A model generated the notes under the pieces. It worked only from the letters and a program-made list of their open reading frames with translations. It had not been told where the DNA came from and did not search any database. Below are positions 38,401-49,791 of a stretch of 64,000 nt of DNA, piece after piece. The first letter of the stretch is position 1. The number at the start of each line of letters is the position of its first letter. The position numbers and the translations under genes were made by a program. The DNA comes from Ciona savignyi (taxonomy: Eukaryota > Chordata > Ascidiacea > Phlebobranchia > Cionidae): the NCBI GenBank assembly GCA_000149265.1, contig CH002017.1:415929-479928 (forward strand). Reading direction: 5' to 3'.

Positions 38401-39849
38401 TCATGGAGCAGCTCAACGAGAGTGTGGCGCAGGCAGAGGTAGGTTGCACAGACGGTTTAGAAGGATTAATGTTTCTATCATATATATGTGTAAACTGGGA
38501 TAGTTTGGGTCATCGCTTAAGACGGTACATTAATTACCGCAAAAGCTGTTCAGCCACACCGCAAAAGCTGTTCAGCTACAATTTTATTAGGATTAGGATA
38601 TTCATGTTTATCCCCGTGATTGGGAAAACCAAAGGGGATTAACACTATGGCAATCGTCAGATCACCTCGCGCCCATCGTCGGGTTTCAACATTCCTTCAA
38701 TTTAGTAAAACCCATTTATCTGCTGCGTTCAGGCAATGACCGTTAAGTGCCTTGGACACAACCGACTAGCTAGCGATCAGTTTTGAACTTGCAACCTTTC
38801 GGCTGTAAGGCGACGCACTAAACCACCAGACCTACCCGTCGGACAAATGTCTTATGAGTGTAAGACACTGTGTGATAGTTCTGTTAATCGCTTAAACGGT
38901 TCGCCAATAAGCGCATGCCAAAGCCGTTTAGTTCAGCTAAGTTAAGTGCCTGCTTTTAGATGAAAGATTGTGGACTATACCAGCCACTGGCTTATTTTGT
39001 TGTGGTTAACCGGTTAACCGATTTTTAGCCAAGTGTTCTCTCTCGCTAGTATTTAGAAATAGGAAGAGCGTGGGATAAAACGCGCTTGGGAGTGCGTCAG
39101 TGGTCCTGTATTGAAACTAGGTCAACGTGACCCAGGATCAAACCGCCGATCAAAGCAATAAATACCGGTGACGAGCTACAGTTAGCAACGCGACAAGGTG
39201 TGGTTACCAATCGTTAGCAACACTATGTGCTGCGGTAGCAACGCTAAGACCTACAAAATCATACCAACTCGATAAGAACTCTAGGCCTCGACCGTTACTC
39301 GTCCCATCACTACTAGTAAGCCCACTGCAAGTCAACCGGGCGGTCTTTAAAAAACAACAATCCTACAACGGTATTGTTATCATGCGCTGTTGTAGTAGTG
39401 AAAAACGAAAACAGTCGGTTAACCATTTATTGATTACATTAACGGTTAAGTACACGTCGGTTAACCGTTAACTTCGCACAGCCCTAACTGCAATATCTGG
39501 TAACCAGATTATACCCCGTGGGTCTGATAATCTGAGGAATACCTGCGTTATAATATAAGTTTAATGAATAATAATAGCAGCAGTCTTCCTTAACACATTA
39601 AATTATTGGAAAAATCGTCCAAATTTAAAATACTTGAAATCTGCCAAAAAAATACATTATTTGATTAACTAAAACATTGTTCTTAAAAAGTAAAGCAAGT
39701 TTGAATCCCAGGGTATCATCGTGGGTGGGCATAACTTACGACGGCGTCGAACCATTCAACCGCACCCCATCAACGAGAGCGAAAGTGTTTCCCAATTCAT
39801 TGGGGCTGTTGCCAAGATGACAGCTCGTCGGCGGAAAATGCTGAGATGA
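32462..39849 (+). CDS. bmb: Brambleberry / KAR5-GEX1 family nuclear envelope fusion protein
   Basis: The family acts in nuclear envelope fusion: yeast Kar5, plant GEX1, and zebrafish Brambleberry (fusion of cleavage-stage karyomeres). Exons (plus): 32462-32611, 33369-33470, about 34476/34504-34663, 35083-35359, 35587-35769, 36085-36220, 36507-36654, 36937-37024, 37961-38036, 38222-38438, 39712-39849. An N-terminal signal peptide (KLLFSFSLFYLSCA) precedes the cysteine-bearing domain (CWTEALQQLKSGCRDLTDEM, then FNTYTEFFTHTQQICFHLQ). A long coiled coil follows in exon 4 (ISRLADNSAEVATSLEASSE onward), then hydrophobic segments FGFYVGAAFLAYIIT, FWLFALITLNFA and CIALFTMLVCIV. The tail is serine/arginine-rich (SRSSRSRRSSVAS) and ends TARRRKMLR. 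All phases close except between exons 2 and 3, where a small exon in 33471-34475 is probably missing from my model or exon 3 starts elsewhere. Confidence 0.91.
34888..35070 (+). repeat. SINE fragment next to a brambleberry splice acceptor
   Basis: Carries gttcgaaactggtcactagc, the aaggcacttaacggacattg block and the tail aataaacatgaatatc. The middle is shortened. It ends about 12 bp before the acceptor of exon 4, just before the pyrimidine tract cctttttctaag. Confidence 0.75.
36285..36506. repeat. Minisatellite ending at a brambleberry splice acceptor
   Basis: Tandem alternation of aatttaacccatgaatccatc and aacttaacccac units, about ten copies, filling the intron between exons 6 and 7. The last unit reads taactcacgaacccag, and its final AG is the 3' splice site of exon 7 (36507). 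Confidence 0.9.
37618..37765 (-). repeat. Degraded SINE, following a possible LINE 3' tail
   Basis: Reverse SINE piece (gttgggttaccagagttatt, aagtgccttgcccaaga). Just left, 37595-37618 ends in aaataaactaaactaaacta, a short tandem tail of the kind seen at LINE 3' ends. Both lie in the brambleberry intron between exons 8 and 9. Confidence 0.45.
38588..38848 (-). repeat. tRNA-derived SINE in last brambleberry intron
   Basis: Reverse copy with tail ggatattcatgtttatcccc at left and head (rc of gcgacgcactaaaccaccag) at right. One middle segment is shortened. Confidence 0.8.
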
Positions 39850-41193
39850 ATTCGTGACGACTCTCTGAAATTTGATCGATTTTTCACAGCATGTATAATG
39901 TTGGAGAATTTTTTAATTGGATTTTCTACAGCATGAGTGATGTTAGTATTTAAGGGTTTGGTAAACTTGAATCAGTTGTAGACATTGTATGTGTAAATTA
40001 TTATGACAACATACACAGTGTATACATTTAGTATGCACATTTACACGTCTCTTGATAACGCATGCACAGTTTTCTTCCTGTGTCCTATCTTTACAACATT
40101 CCAACGTATATTTCATTTTCCATTTAACTTTTATATTTCGCGACAAATCGGAAAACTGTACTCTTTCTCCATGTATTGACGATTTTTTATTAATATCGAT
40201 AGACAACATTAATGTTTGCCTAGTTATTTCATAATTCCCATTGTGCTATATAGTCCAGCAGTAACTTATTCCCTATGTAGTTCATTTTATAAGTGGCGAC
40301 AAAAGATATTTCCACCTGTCGTCCCAGGTTTTTTTCTCTTCACTGCCTGTTACTGTGACACTGAAACATTGTTATTTATCTTCCATTATTTATTCATCTA
40401 TGCGCGAACTGAACTTTTTATTGGACTTGAACTATTCCGTATCATGATTTTATCGTTTGCGTACAAAGTTTTGCCGGTGGTTATAGCCGAATAATAAACA
40501 TTGCAGAAAATAAAGCCGTTTATATAACCCAACCAGGAGATTTATGTTTATCCATTCAGTTGACAAAACGCAAGAGGTGTTATAGCACTGACAATCTTCA
40601 GTCCCCGCAGTTGGTAACTAGTCAGCACTTTCTACCCTATGTATTTATGCAGGGAATACGTTGTGGAGCTTAAACAGATTATATATGTCCAATTAATGTG
40701 TTTGAGGAAATTTGAATATATTTATTTATATATACACACACACACACATATATACCAAACACTCATTCAAGTTGCCACGGTGGAAAACTGGTCATGACTT
40801 TTCTGTATAACAGTTGAACCACGTAAAAAAAAAACAATTAAACACCGAGCGTTTAAAAATTTCAAACAAGAGCCGTGGATATAAATAATAAAATGCAGAT
40901 TCTTCCGCAATTGTGGTATTCTAACATATGGCAACTATCTTGCTGACTCGAACTTTTTTTTTATGAAAGAAATATGCCTCGTCTTGCGGAGCAGTACCCT
41001 TGTAACATTCAAGTGCACAGGATGTGAAAAGTTAGTGTTTCACTTTGCTACGCGGACAACAGACAAGTAAAACTTTTGCTTGTAAGGTGAGTTTCGAAAC
41101 CGTGATGGTTTCGTTTTTATAACGTCTGTTGTACATAAATCCTTCACGCTAACCATTCAGCTAAATAATCGCTGTTATGATGAAACCGATCAT
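39850..41193. other. Brambleberry 3' UTR and spacer before the LINE
   Basis: Poly(A) signals AATAAA lie at 40493-40498 and 40509-40514, giving a 3' UTR of about 0.66 kb. Further right are a SINE tail fragment (about 40545-40625), a short TA/CA microsatellite (about 40730-40755) and a tRNA-like piece at 41085-41165 related to the one at 5190-5310. The open frames inside the UTR are not supported as genes. Confidence 0.6.
41186..41193. repeat. Candidate target-site duplication at LINE 3' end
   Basis: CCGATCAT here matches 51617-51624 on the other side of the LINE. The LINE's own 3' end reads ccttattaatgtaatgtaa on the minus strand, so the true tail may be a few bases further in. Confidence 0.5.
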
Positions 41194-41295
41194 GCATACA
41201 CCACACTTTACATTACATTAATAAGGGCGGGTCCACAGTAGCTACTGGGACCAGGAATTTAGGCCATGGAAGGCCCATTACTCCAGCGCCCAGGG

Positions 41296-44200
41296 CTAGC
41301 ATGGATCCGGGATATAGCGGTCAAGTCTGCCAGTGTCCTGAAGGAAACTGACTAAATGCTTGACCGGAATAGATGCGAGATCATCAGATTTAAAAACTCC
41401 AAAATTCCTCCATCTGGTTACAGCAAATGCTGGACAATGGCCAACATAGTGTAAAGGAGTCTCGTCTTCTTCTTGGCAGAAGGGACAGGTTGCACATGCC
41501 GTGCGCATGAGGATGGATTGGTGCTTTGCCAAATTAGCATGACCAGTGATAATCTGAAGAACAGATCGTAACTGTCTCCGCCGCAGCCGGAGAAGTTCCC
41601 TGGACAGGGATAGGCCTTGTCCAAGATACTCCTTCGTCTGACGACAGCCACAGTGTTGTCTCCATTCTTCAGCATGTTTTCGGCTCATCCACGCCTCCAA
41701 TTCTGTTCTGACAGAGCAGACAGGAATACAGAGGGGATGGGTTCTGGACCGATGAAGGCAGTGCTGGATGCGTCACGAGCCAACTCGTCAGCTTGATCAT
41801 TGCCATCAAAGTTTGAGTGGCCTGGAATCCAGCAAAGTTCTACAAGATTAAGCCCTCCAAGATTGTGAAGAAGGTACCATGTCTCTCGCAGCAAGGGGCT
41901 ATGTATCTTCAAGCTCATAAGAGCTTTCAGAGCAGCCTGACTATCACTGTGAATGGTGATGGACATTTTTGCAGTGTTCCAAGACTGCAGAATCCTTGCA
42001 GCATGATTTATTGCAAGAATCTCTGTCTGAAAAACTGAGGGGAAGCTTCCAAGTGGAAAGCTGAATTTGTAATCAAACTTGGTGGATTGAATAAATACTC
42101 CAGCACCAGTCGATCCATCTAGTCGTGACCCATCAGTGTAACAGACAAAGCTGTGATGGGTCAGATGGTCGTACAGGTGGAGTGATGTTGTCACGGTCGC
42201 TGATCTGAATCGCGAAGTGGCGTTCCAGATGGAGAGTGCAGGAACTGCAATCCACTGGCAATGAGAGAAGATGGATATCTTCCATTGCTTGGTTGCAGAT
42301 GTCAATATGACTTTTCTTGTGCCACACTGAGTAACCAGTCCCCTTCCAGTGGCCTAAAAATCTAAGGCGGTGTGCCGTTTTAATGGCTGTGCCCTGGAGG
42401 TACAGGTGCAGCGGGGGGAGGTTAAGTAGCATCTCCATTGCCCTTGTGGGGGTGCCTTTAAAGGCGCCAGTGATGCATAGGCAGGCCAACCTTTGAACCT
42501 TGCGCAGGTTGTCCTGTATATTGCGCTGGTATGTTGCGCTGACTGACACTAATGAAGCATAGGTCAGGATAGGTCGGATAATCTGACAGTAGAGCCACAT
42601 CATTATTTTTGGCTGTAGCCCCCATGTAGGGCCAACTGCTCTACGGCATTGTGCTAGAGCAGCAGTTGCCTTCTTGATACGACTTGAATGGTGATTCTTC
42701 CAAGACAGCTTGTTGTCCAGGATTACACCAAGATACTTAGGCTTCCTTTGATAGGCTAAGCTGGATATTGTGGAGAAAAATTGGTCTTAAAGACCATTTT
42801 CTCCTTCTTGTGAACATTACCACCACTGTCTTTGCCGGAGCAAAGCGAAGGTGGTTGTTTATTGCCCATTTCTCCAGACGATTAAGGGTTGATTGGGCAA
42901 TCGTCCCAATCGTTGATGGGTCTGGGCCAGATATAATGACGCTCAAGTCATCAGCATATGCTTGCACAAGTGCAGCCTCTTGGCTAGTGAATTGGCGTAG
43001 TAGAGTGTCCACCAGGAGGTTCCATAACAAGGGGGATAGGATTCCCCCTTGTGGACAACCTTTTTTGACCTGTTTTTTCTCTGTACAGCCATGCAGTTCT
43101 GCTGTGGCTGTTCGGTGTTTAAGCATATAACTTATCCACCGGATAACTGTTTCATTAACATGATACTTTCGCAAAGGAACTATCATGGAATCGAAAGTGG
43201 CATTAGAGAAGGCTCCTTCAATATCCAGAAATACTCCAAGTGCATATTGGTTATGAAAGACCGCCTTCTCCAGTTTGATAATCATATTATGGAGGGCATC
43301 TTCGGTAGAAAATCCCGCTCTATATGCATATTGGTTGGGGTGTAGGGGGGATTGTCCAATAGGTCCCTCCTGCAGATACCAAAGTATGAGTCTCTCGAAG
43401 CCCTTCATCACGAATGACATGAGACTCAGGGGTCGATAGGCTTTTGCCGTTGAGTAGTCTTCCTTCCCTGGTTTGGGTGGGAAAACCACTCTCGCGACCA
43501 GCCATCTTTGTGGGATAAAACCCAACAGGAGAGATGCTTTAAAGATTAACGTGGTTAGTAGATGATCCTTGATTATTTACATTCTCTGGGAAGTGTGCGT
43601 CCAGTAGAACGTGTAAGGTTTCAGATGGAGTGCTGGTGAAATCACCATTTGATTTCCGTAGAGATCCAATCTGAAGAGAGCGATGCTTCTTGAGGATTCG
43701 ATGAAGCCGTGCCATTGCTGGCAAGGTGTTCACCTCCTCACACAGTTTGCGCCAAGACGCCCGTTTTCTGGAGCGAATGGCATTTTTGTAAGCTCGGGTG
43801 CTTGCCTTGGACTCATCCCATGCGGCAGGAGTCTTAAGCTTAAGAGCTTTCCGGTGGGAGCGTCTCGCACAGCGACAAAGAAGTGTGAGTTCTGCGCACC
43901 ACCAGGAATGAGTGTCATTTGATGTTCTTTTGATCAGGCGACACGATTTCTCATATGATAAGGTAATGGCTGTTTCGACAGCTTTCGCCAGCATGTCGAC
44001 CTCCTTAGCAGTTTTTGGAGGTGCAGCTGGAATTGCCTCACACAGGAGAGTTAGTTCTTGCACGTAGAGCATCCAGTCAGTTTTGCGAACATTTCTGTGA
44101 TGCGATTTAGTGGTCTTACAAAGGTTGTTCACCCTGAAAGTTATTAATTGGTGGTCGGACAAAGAAGCTTCTTTGCTGACCTTCCAGTCAGACACCTTTG

Positions 44201-44738
44201 AAAGCAGATTGGCAGAGCACAGAGTGAGATCGAGAACCTCAGCTCTGTTTCTGGTGACAAATGTCGGAGAGTTGCCAGTATTGCATACTGACAGCCTTGT
44301 GCTCATTAAATACTCCATAAGGGCATGCCCCCGACTATTGCAGTCAGTGCTTCCCCAGTAGTAATGGTGAGCGTTTGCATCTGTCCCAATGAGCAGACGA
44401 AGGTTTGATTGTTCACAATGGGTGACAAGTTCTCGCATCTTGTGCGGTGGTGGTTCCGTGGGGTCATCACCAGCCATGTAAACAGAACAGAAAACAACAG
44501 GGTTTTTGCTGTTAGTGTTGTCTGCAATTGCAATTGTGCAGGTGTCTCTATCCATGAATTGGAGTAGAGGCCACGCCACCAGATTCTTTGCAGACAGGAT
44601 GCAAGCACGTGGCTTGCTTGAATTAGGATCAGAAAAGCAGCAAGCATTCTGAGGAACAAAGGCCACTTTTCCTCGCTTACAGTATGGTTCCTGTATGAGG
44701 GCAAGTGGTGTTTGCCCCATTGTTTGGAACCGACCCAT
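41296..44738 (-). pseudogene. LINE ORF2 remnant (endonuclease, RT, RNase H)
   Basis: Pieces in order: endonuclease, 44738-43539 (QEPYCKRGK, GTDANAHHYYWGS, SDHQLITF); reverse transcriptase, about 43545-42737 (AYRPLSLMSFVMKGFERL, GCPQGGILSPLLWNLLVD, YADDLSVII); thumb region in another frame to about 42200; RNase H, 42305-41685 (CYTDGSRLDGSTGAG, SDSQAALKAL, WIPGHSNFDGNDQADELA); C-terminus, 41700-41296 (CPFCQEEDETPLHYVGHC). The endonuclease frame stops at about 43540, where roughly 60 or more codons between endonuclease and RT are missing: the frame runs straight into FKASLLLGFIPQRWL in a different phase. Frame changes also fall near 42750, between about 42200 and 42300, and near 41695. It is non-functional. 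Confidence 0.85.
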
Positions 44739-44829
44739 TTAATTGTTGGGCGGCTGCTATACAATGGTGCAAGTTGATCTGGCAAAGAACAAGGTCCTTG
44801 CTAGTCTTTTTCAGAGCCTCCATCACACA

Positions 44830-46014
44830 CTAGTGTTTAAGAGACTCTGAGTGGGTAGTGGCTTCCACGGACCGGTTTCCCACAAAAGTGAGAAGGCCTG
44901 CCATGTAGTGAGGGCTGAAGTCCATCTTGCGTAGATCTTCAATCGCAGACATCTCCACACCTACACGTAGGTGTGTGCCTTCTTCCGTCACTTCGCCGAC
45001 GTACCCACGGACGTGGAACTTCTCAATCGGAAGTTCGGAGTTCTGGAACCCGAGAAGACGAATAAACCGTTCCGGGTTTGTTCGAACCTTCGGGTCGGAG
45101 ACCCAGACAGTATAGACCCGTTCGTTGAGACGATCTTCAGGCCCATTTGCTGTATAGCCAATGTTCTTACCTGGCATTGGTGGTAAACCACGGATAAACC
45201 TCCTGAAGGCCGCCAGTGATGCTGCATCCATACAGGTGACCTTCATGGTACCTGACTTTAGCAGCACAAGCCCTTTGGCCTTTATAAGAGGAAGTGTACC
45301 GTCCAACATGGAGTCTGCCATAGCACTCTCGATGTAGCGGATATCAGCCTGGACAAGACTTTCTGACCCGCTAGCGGGTAGAACATCAAGTCTAAGACTG
45401 CTGTTTGCCGCATCTGCATATGACGTAGCTCGTGTGGACGACGCAGATGGACCACGGGTTTTTTTTGTGGCCGGAGTAGGGGTGGTGGAAGAGGAAGTTT
45501 TGCTCTGCCTTTTCCGTTTAGCGGACCCGCTGGCGCTCACTTTGCCATCCCCAGTGGGGGCAGCTGTGGGCACTGAGGTGTTGCTGGGCCCGGGACGATT
45601 GCAGAGATTATCATTGGCTTTTCGGGCTCGTTTCCGAGCCTTCTGCCGCCGATTCTTTTCTCTTTTATACTCCGCCTTGGAAGGTGCTGGCTCACGGGCT
45701 TCTCGTGTCCGCCGAATGGAGTTTGCTTCACCACTGTCCGACAAGTCAGACAGCTCCGCTTGCTCCATTGTTAGATTTGAGAGCTTATGCGCCAGTGGAG
45801 ATGTCACCGAAGTGACAGCGGAAACCCCATCGCTATCGCTGAAGAAAGCTTGGGGTGCCGCAGAGGTTGTAGGGGGTGACGCCGCAGAGCATTGAATGCT
45901 CGCATTGTCTGGGTTTGCCTCAGGTTTGTCGGCCAACCTCGATAAAGAGGTGGAGGACAAACCATCATCAGCGGGTTGTTTTTCGTGATTTTTTTTCTGT
46001 TCCATGCTAAACAA
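44830..46014 (-). CDS. LINE ORF1 (open)
   Basis: 394 residues, uninterrupted. The N-terminal half is serine/threonine/proline-rich with a basic patch (REKNRRQKARKRARKAND). The C-terminal half (from about LRLDVLPASGSESL to LTFVGNRSVEA) is a compact fold resembling the DUF4780-type region found in LINE-associated proteins. That assignment is pattern recognition only. No CCHC zinc knuckles are seen, unlike many I/LOA ORF1 proteins. The expected role is binding the element's RNA. Its intact frame contrasts with the broken ORF2. Confidence 0.7.
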   Translation of the reverse strand: MFSMEQKKNHEKQPADDGLSSTSLSRLADKPEANPDNASIQCSAASPPTTSAAPQAFFSDSDGVSAVTSVTSPLAHKLSNLTMEQAELSDLSDSGEANSIRRTREAREPAPSKAEYKREKNRRQKARKRARKANDNLCNRPGPSNTSVPTAAPTGDGKVSASGSAKRKRQSKTSSSTTPTPATKKTRGPSASSTRATSYADAANSSLRLDVLPASGSESLVQADIRYIESAMADSMLDGTLPLIKAKGLVLLKSGTMKVTCMDAASLAAFRRFIRGLPPMPGKNIGYTANGPEDRLNERVYTVWVSDPKVRTNPERFIRLLGFQNSELPIEKFHVRGYVGEVTEEGTHLRVGVEMSAIEDLRKMDFSPHYMAGLLTFVGNRSVEATTHSESLKH

Positions 46015-46191
46015 TAGGGTTTTTGCCCCCTCTAGGGTCCGACTTACGTTCTCGGCACGGCCGAGGCAACAAGGCCAGGCAAAACGCCCTCCCGCAGTTT
46101 CGGCTCTCCGTAGGACCCCGACCAGCTTTCAACAGCTCCCGCCGACCCTCGTACACAGATGGGGAATCAGCCCACTGAGACTCAGGCCATT

Positions 46192-46196
46192 GATAT
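46192..46196. repeat. Target-site duplication GATAT, left
   Basis: Matches 51004-51008. The LTR starts directly after it with the standard TG. Confidence 0.85.
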
Positions 46197-46388
46197 TGTT
46201 GTGTGCCTTATTAATAGTTTCACGCTTACAATATTTAGAACACTTCAGTTATTTATTAAGTACCGTACGCTCGCTATGGCAAGTATTAGAATATTAAAGA
46301 CCACGTTTGATAAGCTAACATCCGGGATATAACATAGACATCGTATACAAGTAATCGGAATAGGGGCTTTTACAGTCACAACACTACA
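46197..46388 (-). repeat. 3' LTR
   Basis: 192 bp, begins TG and ends CA, same sequence as 50812-51003. A purine tract (aaaggaggga on the minus strand, 46389-46398) sits directly against it, as expected for plus-strand priming. Confidence 0.95.
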
Positions 46389-46719
46389 TCCCTCCTTTGT
46401 TTACATTAAAGGCAGTGTTAGTTATAAAAGAGGTATACTGTGGAGGTAACGAAACAGTTTGTGTATCTACTAAAACACTTGAAGAAGTAATTCAATTGGC
46501 AAGTACGTATAACCAAAACACTCAGTTTACAGAAGAACTAGAACACTTGGAAAGTAATTTCAGTTAAAAATCCCCAAACATTTATCACAGGTAAAACAAT
46601 GAACACAATGAACATATTTACATGTTACAATCTCCCAATTACTGCATTATTACAGTTACAATGTGTTTCACCCATTCGCATATATTGTTGTTGGTTTAGG
46701 ACCACATACACACACATAA

Positions 46720-49700
46720 TCATTGTATTTTTTCCGGTTTACGAATAACTCGATTCGATTTTGGGCGCGTCGCAATGATTTTCGGTATATCGCGTGTGAC
46801 ATTTGCTTTCCCCTTTTCCGGTTCCGCAACAGGTTTGTTGTGCTCATCTCCGTCATGCAGTTCTGGTACGATCTCTTCTTCTTCTATGTCTCGTTCATAG
46901 GGTTTTATGAAAGTTGTATTTCTTTTCAGTTGCCCATCATTATTCTCCACTACAACTTCTCCCTTTTCTCTTCCAATCACTTTGTATGGTTGAGATTCAA
47001 AGTTTGTTGACAATTTGTTTGTCTTTGGTGCTCTAACTAGCACTTCATCTCCAACTTTAATGTCAGATTTCACAGCTCTTCGTTTCTCATCTGTGTAATC
47101 CTTCCCTTTTAGTTTGTTCTCCCAGTCTCGATCTCTTATTTCTTCATCGATCAAAGTTTTCTCGCGACACAGTTCAGGAAGTTTTGTCCTCATCTCTCTT
47201 CCGAACATCATAAAATATGGTGCAGCTCCAGTAGAAACTTGTGGCGTTGATCTATAAGCTGTAAGAAACTTGGCCAACTCACATTTCCAATTTTTCTTTT
47301 CTACTTGTGCTATCTTGATCGCTTTGAGTAATGTCCTGTTTTGTCTCTCGACTTCACCATTAGCCTGCGGCCATAACGGTGTTGTTCTTCGGTGTTCAAT
47401 TCCATGTTCCTTCAGGAAACTCTCGAACTCTTCAGAAACAAATTGAGGTCCATTATCTGTTCTCAATGAAATTGGTATTCCATATCTTGCGAAGATCGGT
47501 GTCATCATTTCAATAATCTTAGCACTGGTAATTGTCTTCATTACAGCCACTTCATAAAACCTGCTGTAATAGTCTACTAATACAAGTATATTATCTCCAC
47601 TTGGCAAAGGTCCTAAGATATCTGCAGCACAGTCTTGCCATGGTCCGCTTGGTGGAATGACTCTTGCTATTGGTTCTGGACGACTGAATTGACTTGTCAC
47701 TTGACATCCATGACAACATTTGCAAATTTTCTCAGCGTCTTTATCAATTTTCGGCCACCAAACTTTACTTCTAAGTCTGTTCTTTGTTTTCACGATACCT
47801 TGGTGTCCCTCATGTGCCAGTTCAACAACTTTCTTCCGCATTTCTTGTGGTATGACTATTCTGGTTCCTCGGAGTATTAGTTTTCCATACGTACACAGCT
47901 CATCTTTGACATGTATGTATCCGCTCAACTTACACTGTGACCAATCTCCAGAATTGATACAATTTCTGATTTCTTCCAATTCAGGGTCACGGCTCGACGC
48001 TCTCTCAATTTCTTTTGGCGTAAGCGCTCTTGGAGTTGAGTTCATAACTACTGATCTCACATAGTCATATGTTGTTCCTTTGTCCTTATTCCCACTTCTG
48101 TTCAACCTTGACAACACATCAGCAATGTTGGTTCTTCCTGGACGGTAGATAACTTCAAAATCATAAGCTTGCATTCTCAAAACCCATCTTTCGATCCTTG
48201 CGGATGGCTTTGATTTCATACCATAAATACATTCCAGTGGTTTATGGTCGGTTTCAAGTTCAAACTTCCTACCGAACAGATAAAGCATAAATCTCTCACA
48301 AGCCCATACAATTGCAAGTGCTTCTTTTTCTGTTTGGCTGTATCTTTGTTCCACATCAGTAAGGCTTCTTGATGCGTAAGATATTATCCTCCATTCACCA
48401 TCTTGGCATTGGGTTAAAACAGCTCCCAGGCCTACAGGTGATGCATCTGTGACTACTCTGGTTGGACAATCTGCTTTGAAGTAAGCTAAGGTTTGTGCAT
48501 CGGTGATCATCTTTTTCAGCTTCTCGAACGCCTTTTGTTGTTCTTTCCCCCCAGACAAACTTGACATTTTTTCCTCGTCAGGTCCATTATCGGTCTAGCT
48601 ATGGAAGCTAGGTCTGGTATAAACTTGGCTGAATATTGTACAAGACCCATAAATGATCTCGCTTCAGTAGCAGATTTTGGTGGTTCTGCCTTTTGCACCG
48701 CTTCAACCTTTTCTTCGCTTGGCTGTACTCCTCTTTTACTCAGATTGTGTCCAAAGAAGGTAAGTTTCTTTCATGCGGAATTGACCATTTCTTCTCATTC
48801 ACTGTCAATCCGACCTCTTGTAATCTATCCAATACTGAAAATAGATTTCTATCGTGCTCTTCCATATTTTTCCACATACACGATTAACATCATCTGCAAT
48901 GTTAATCACGCCTTTGCACTTCTTTAATACATCGCATATTATTTTCTGGTACTTTTCCGGAGCTGAACTTAGTCCGAACATCAATCTCTTGTACCTATAC
49001 AACCCTCTATGCGTTACAAAAGTAGTAATATGACGACTTTTCTCATCCAACATTATTTGGTGGAATCCCCATTTCAGATCTATTTTACTGAAAATCCTAC
49101 TGCCATTTACCTCATGCAGCAGTTCTTCCACTGTCGGAATTGGATGTCTCTCTCGAATTATTGCTTCATTTGCTCTCCTCATGTCCACACAGATTCTTAT
49201 GTCCCCATCTGGTTTTGGAGCAACGACAAGTGGTGATATCCATGTTGAAGGTCCATCCGGAACTTCTTCGATTATGTCCATCTGTAACAGCTCCTCCAGT
49301 TTGCTGTCCACTTTGCCTCGCAAATGAAATGGAATTCGTCTTACTCGCTGAGCTATAGGAGTGACGGCTTCATCCACATGCAGTTGTAGTTCGAAATCTT
49401 TCAACAATCCTACCCCTGTAAACAGCTTTTTATACTTGGCTGATAATACCGGGTTTTCGAGTTTATTTGCTGTTGGTGGGCCCAGTTGATTAACCCTTGG
49501 TGGGCCTACTCTCACCAAATTTAAAATCAGTGCAGTTCTCTTTCCCAGCAAATTATGTGCATTTCGATCAACCACAATAAAATCGTCTCTGCATTTTCTC
49601 CCCGTATCCTTTGACTCAATCTCAGCAGTAAATGTTCCTATGGCTGGTAAAGCCTCGTCTTGTGCATATGGGTACACTGAAGAAGCATCTTTTCTTGTCT

Positions 49701-49791
49701 TTGCTTTAACCTTTGATTTCTTCAGGTATTCCCATGTATCCTTGTTCATTATGTTACAGGTAGCACCACTATCAACAATGATTCTGTTCAC
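46720..49791 (-). pseudogene. pol region of the LTR element (fossil)
   Basis: Contains an aspartic protease, reverse transcriptase, RNase H and an integrase with its zinc-binding and catalytic regions, in Ty3/Gypsy order. It overlaps the end of gag slightly, as is usual in the family. It carries about two breaks overall. Confidence 0.85.

Noticed and set aside
38990-39490. Possible hAT remnant around ggttaaccggttaaccg and ttcgcacagcccta
   Set aside because: Only one convincing end is seen; the left end and target duplication are missing.
39943-40494. Open frames after the brambleberry stop
   Set aside because: They lie in its 3' UTR before the poly(A) signals and show no domain or conserved motif.
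45434-45895. 153-residue plus-strand frame
   Set aside because: It is antisense to the intact LINE ORF1, with no motif of its own.
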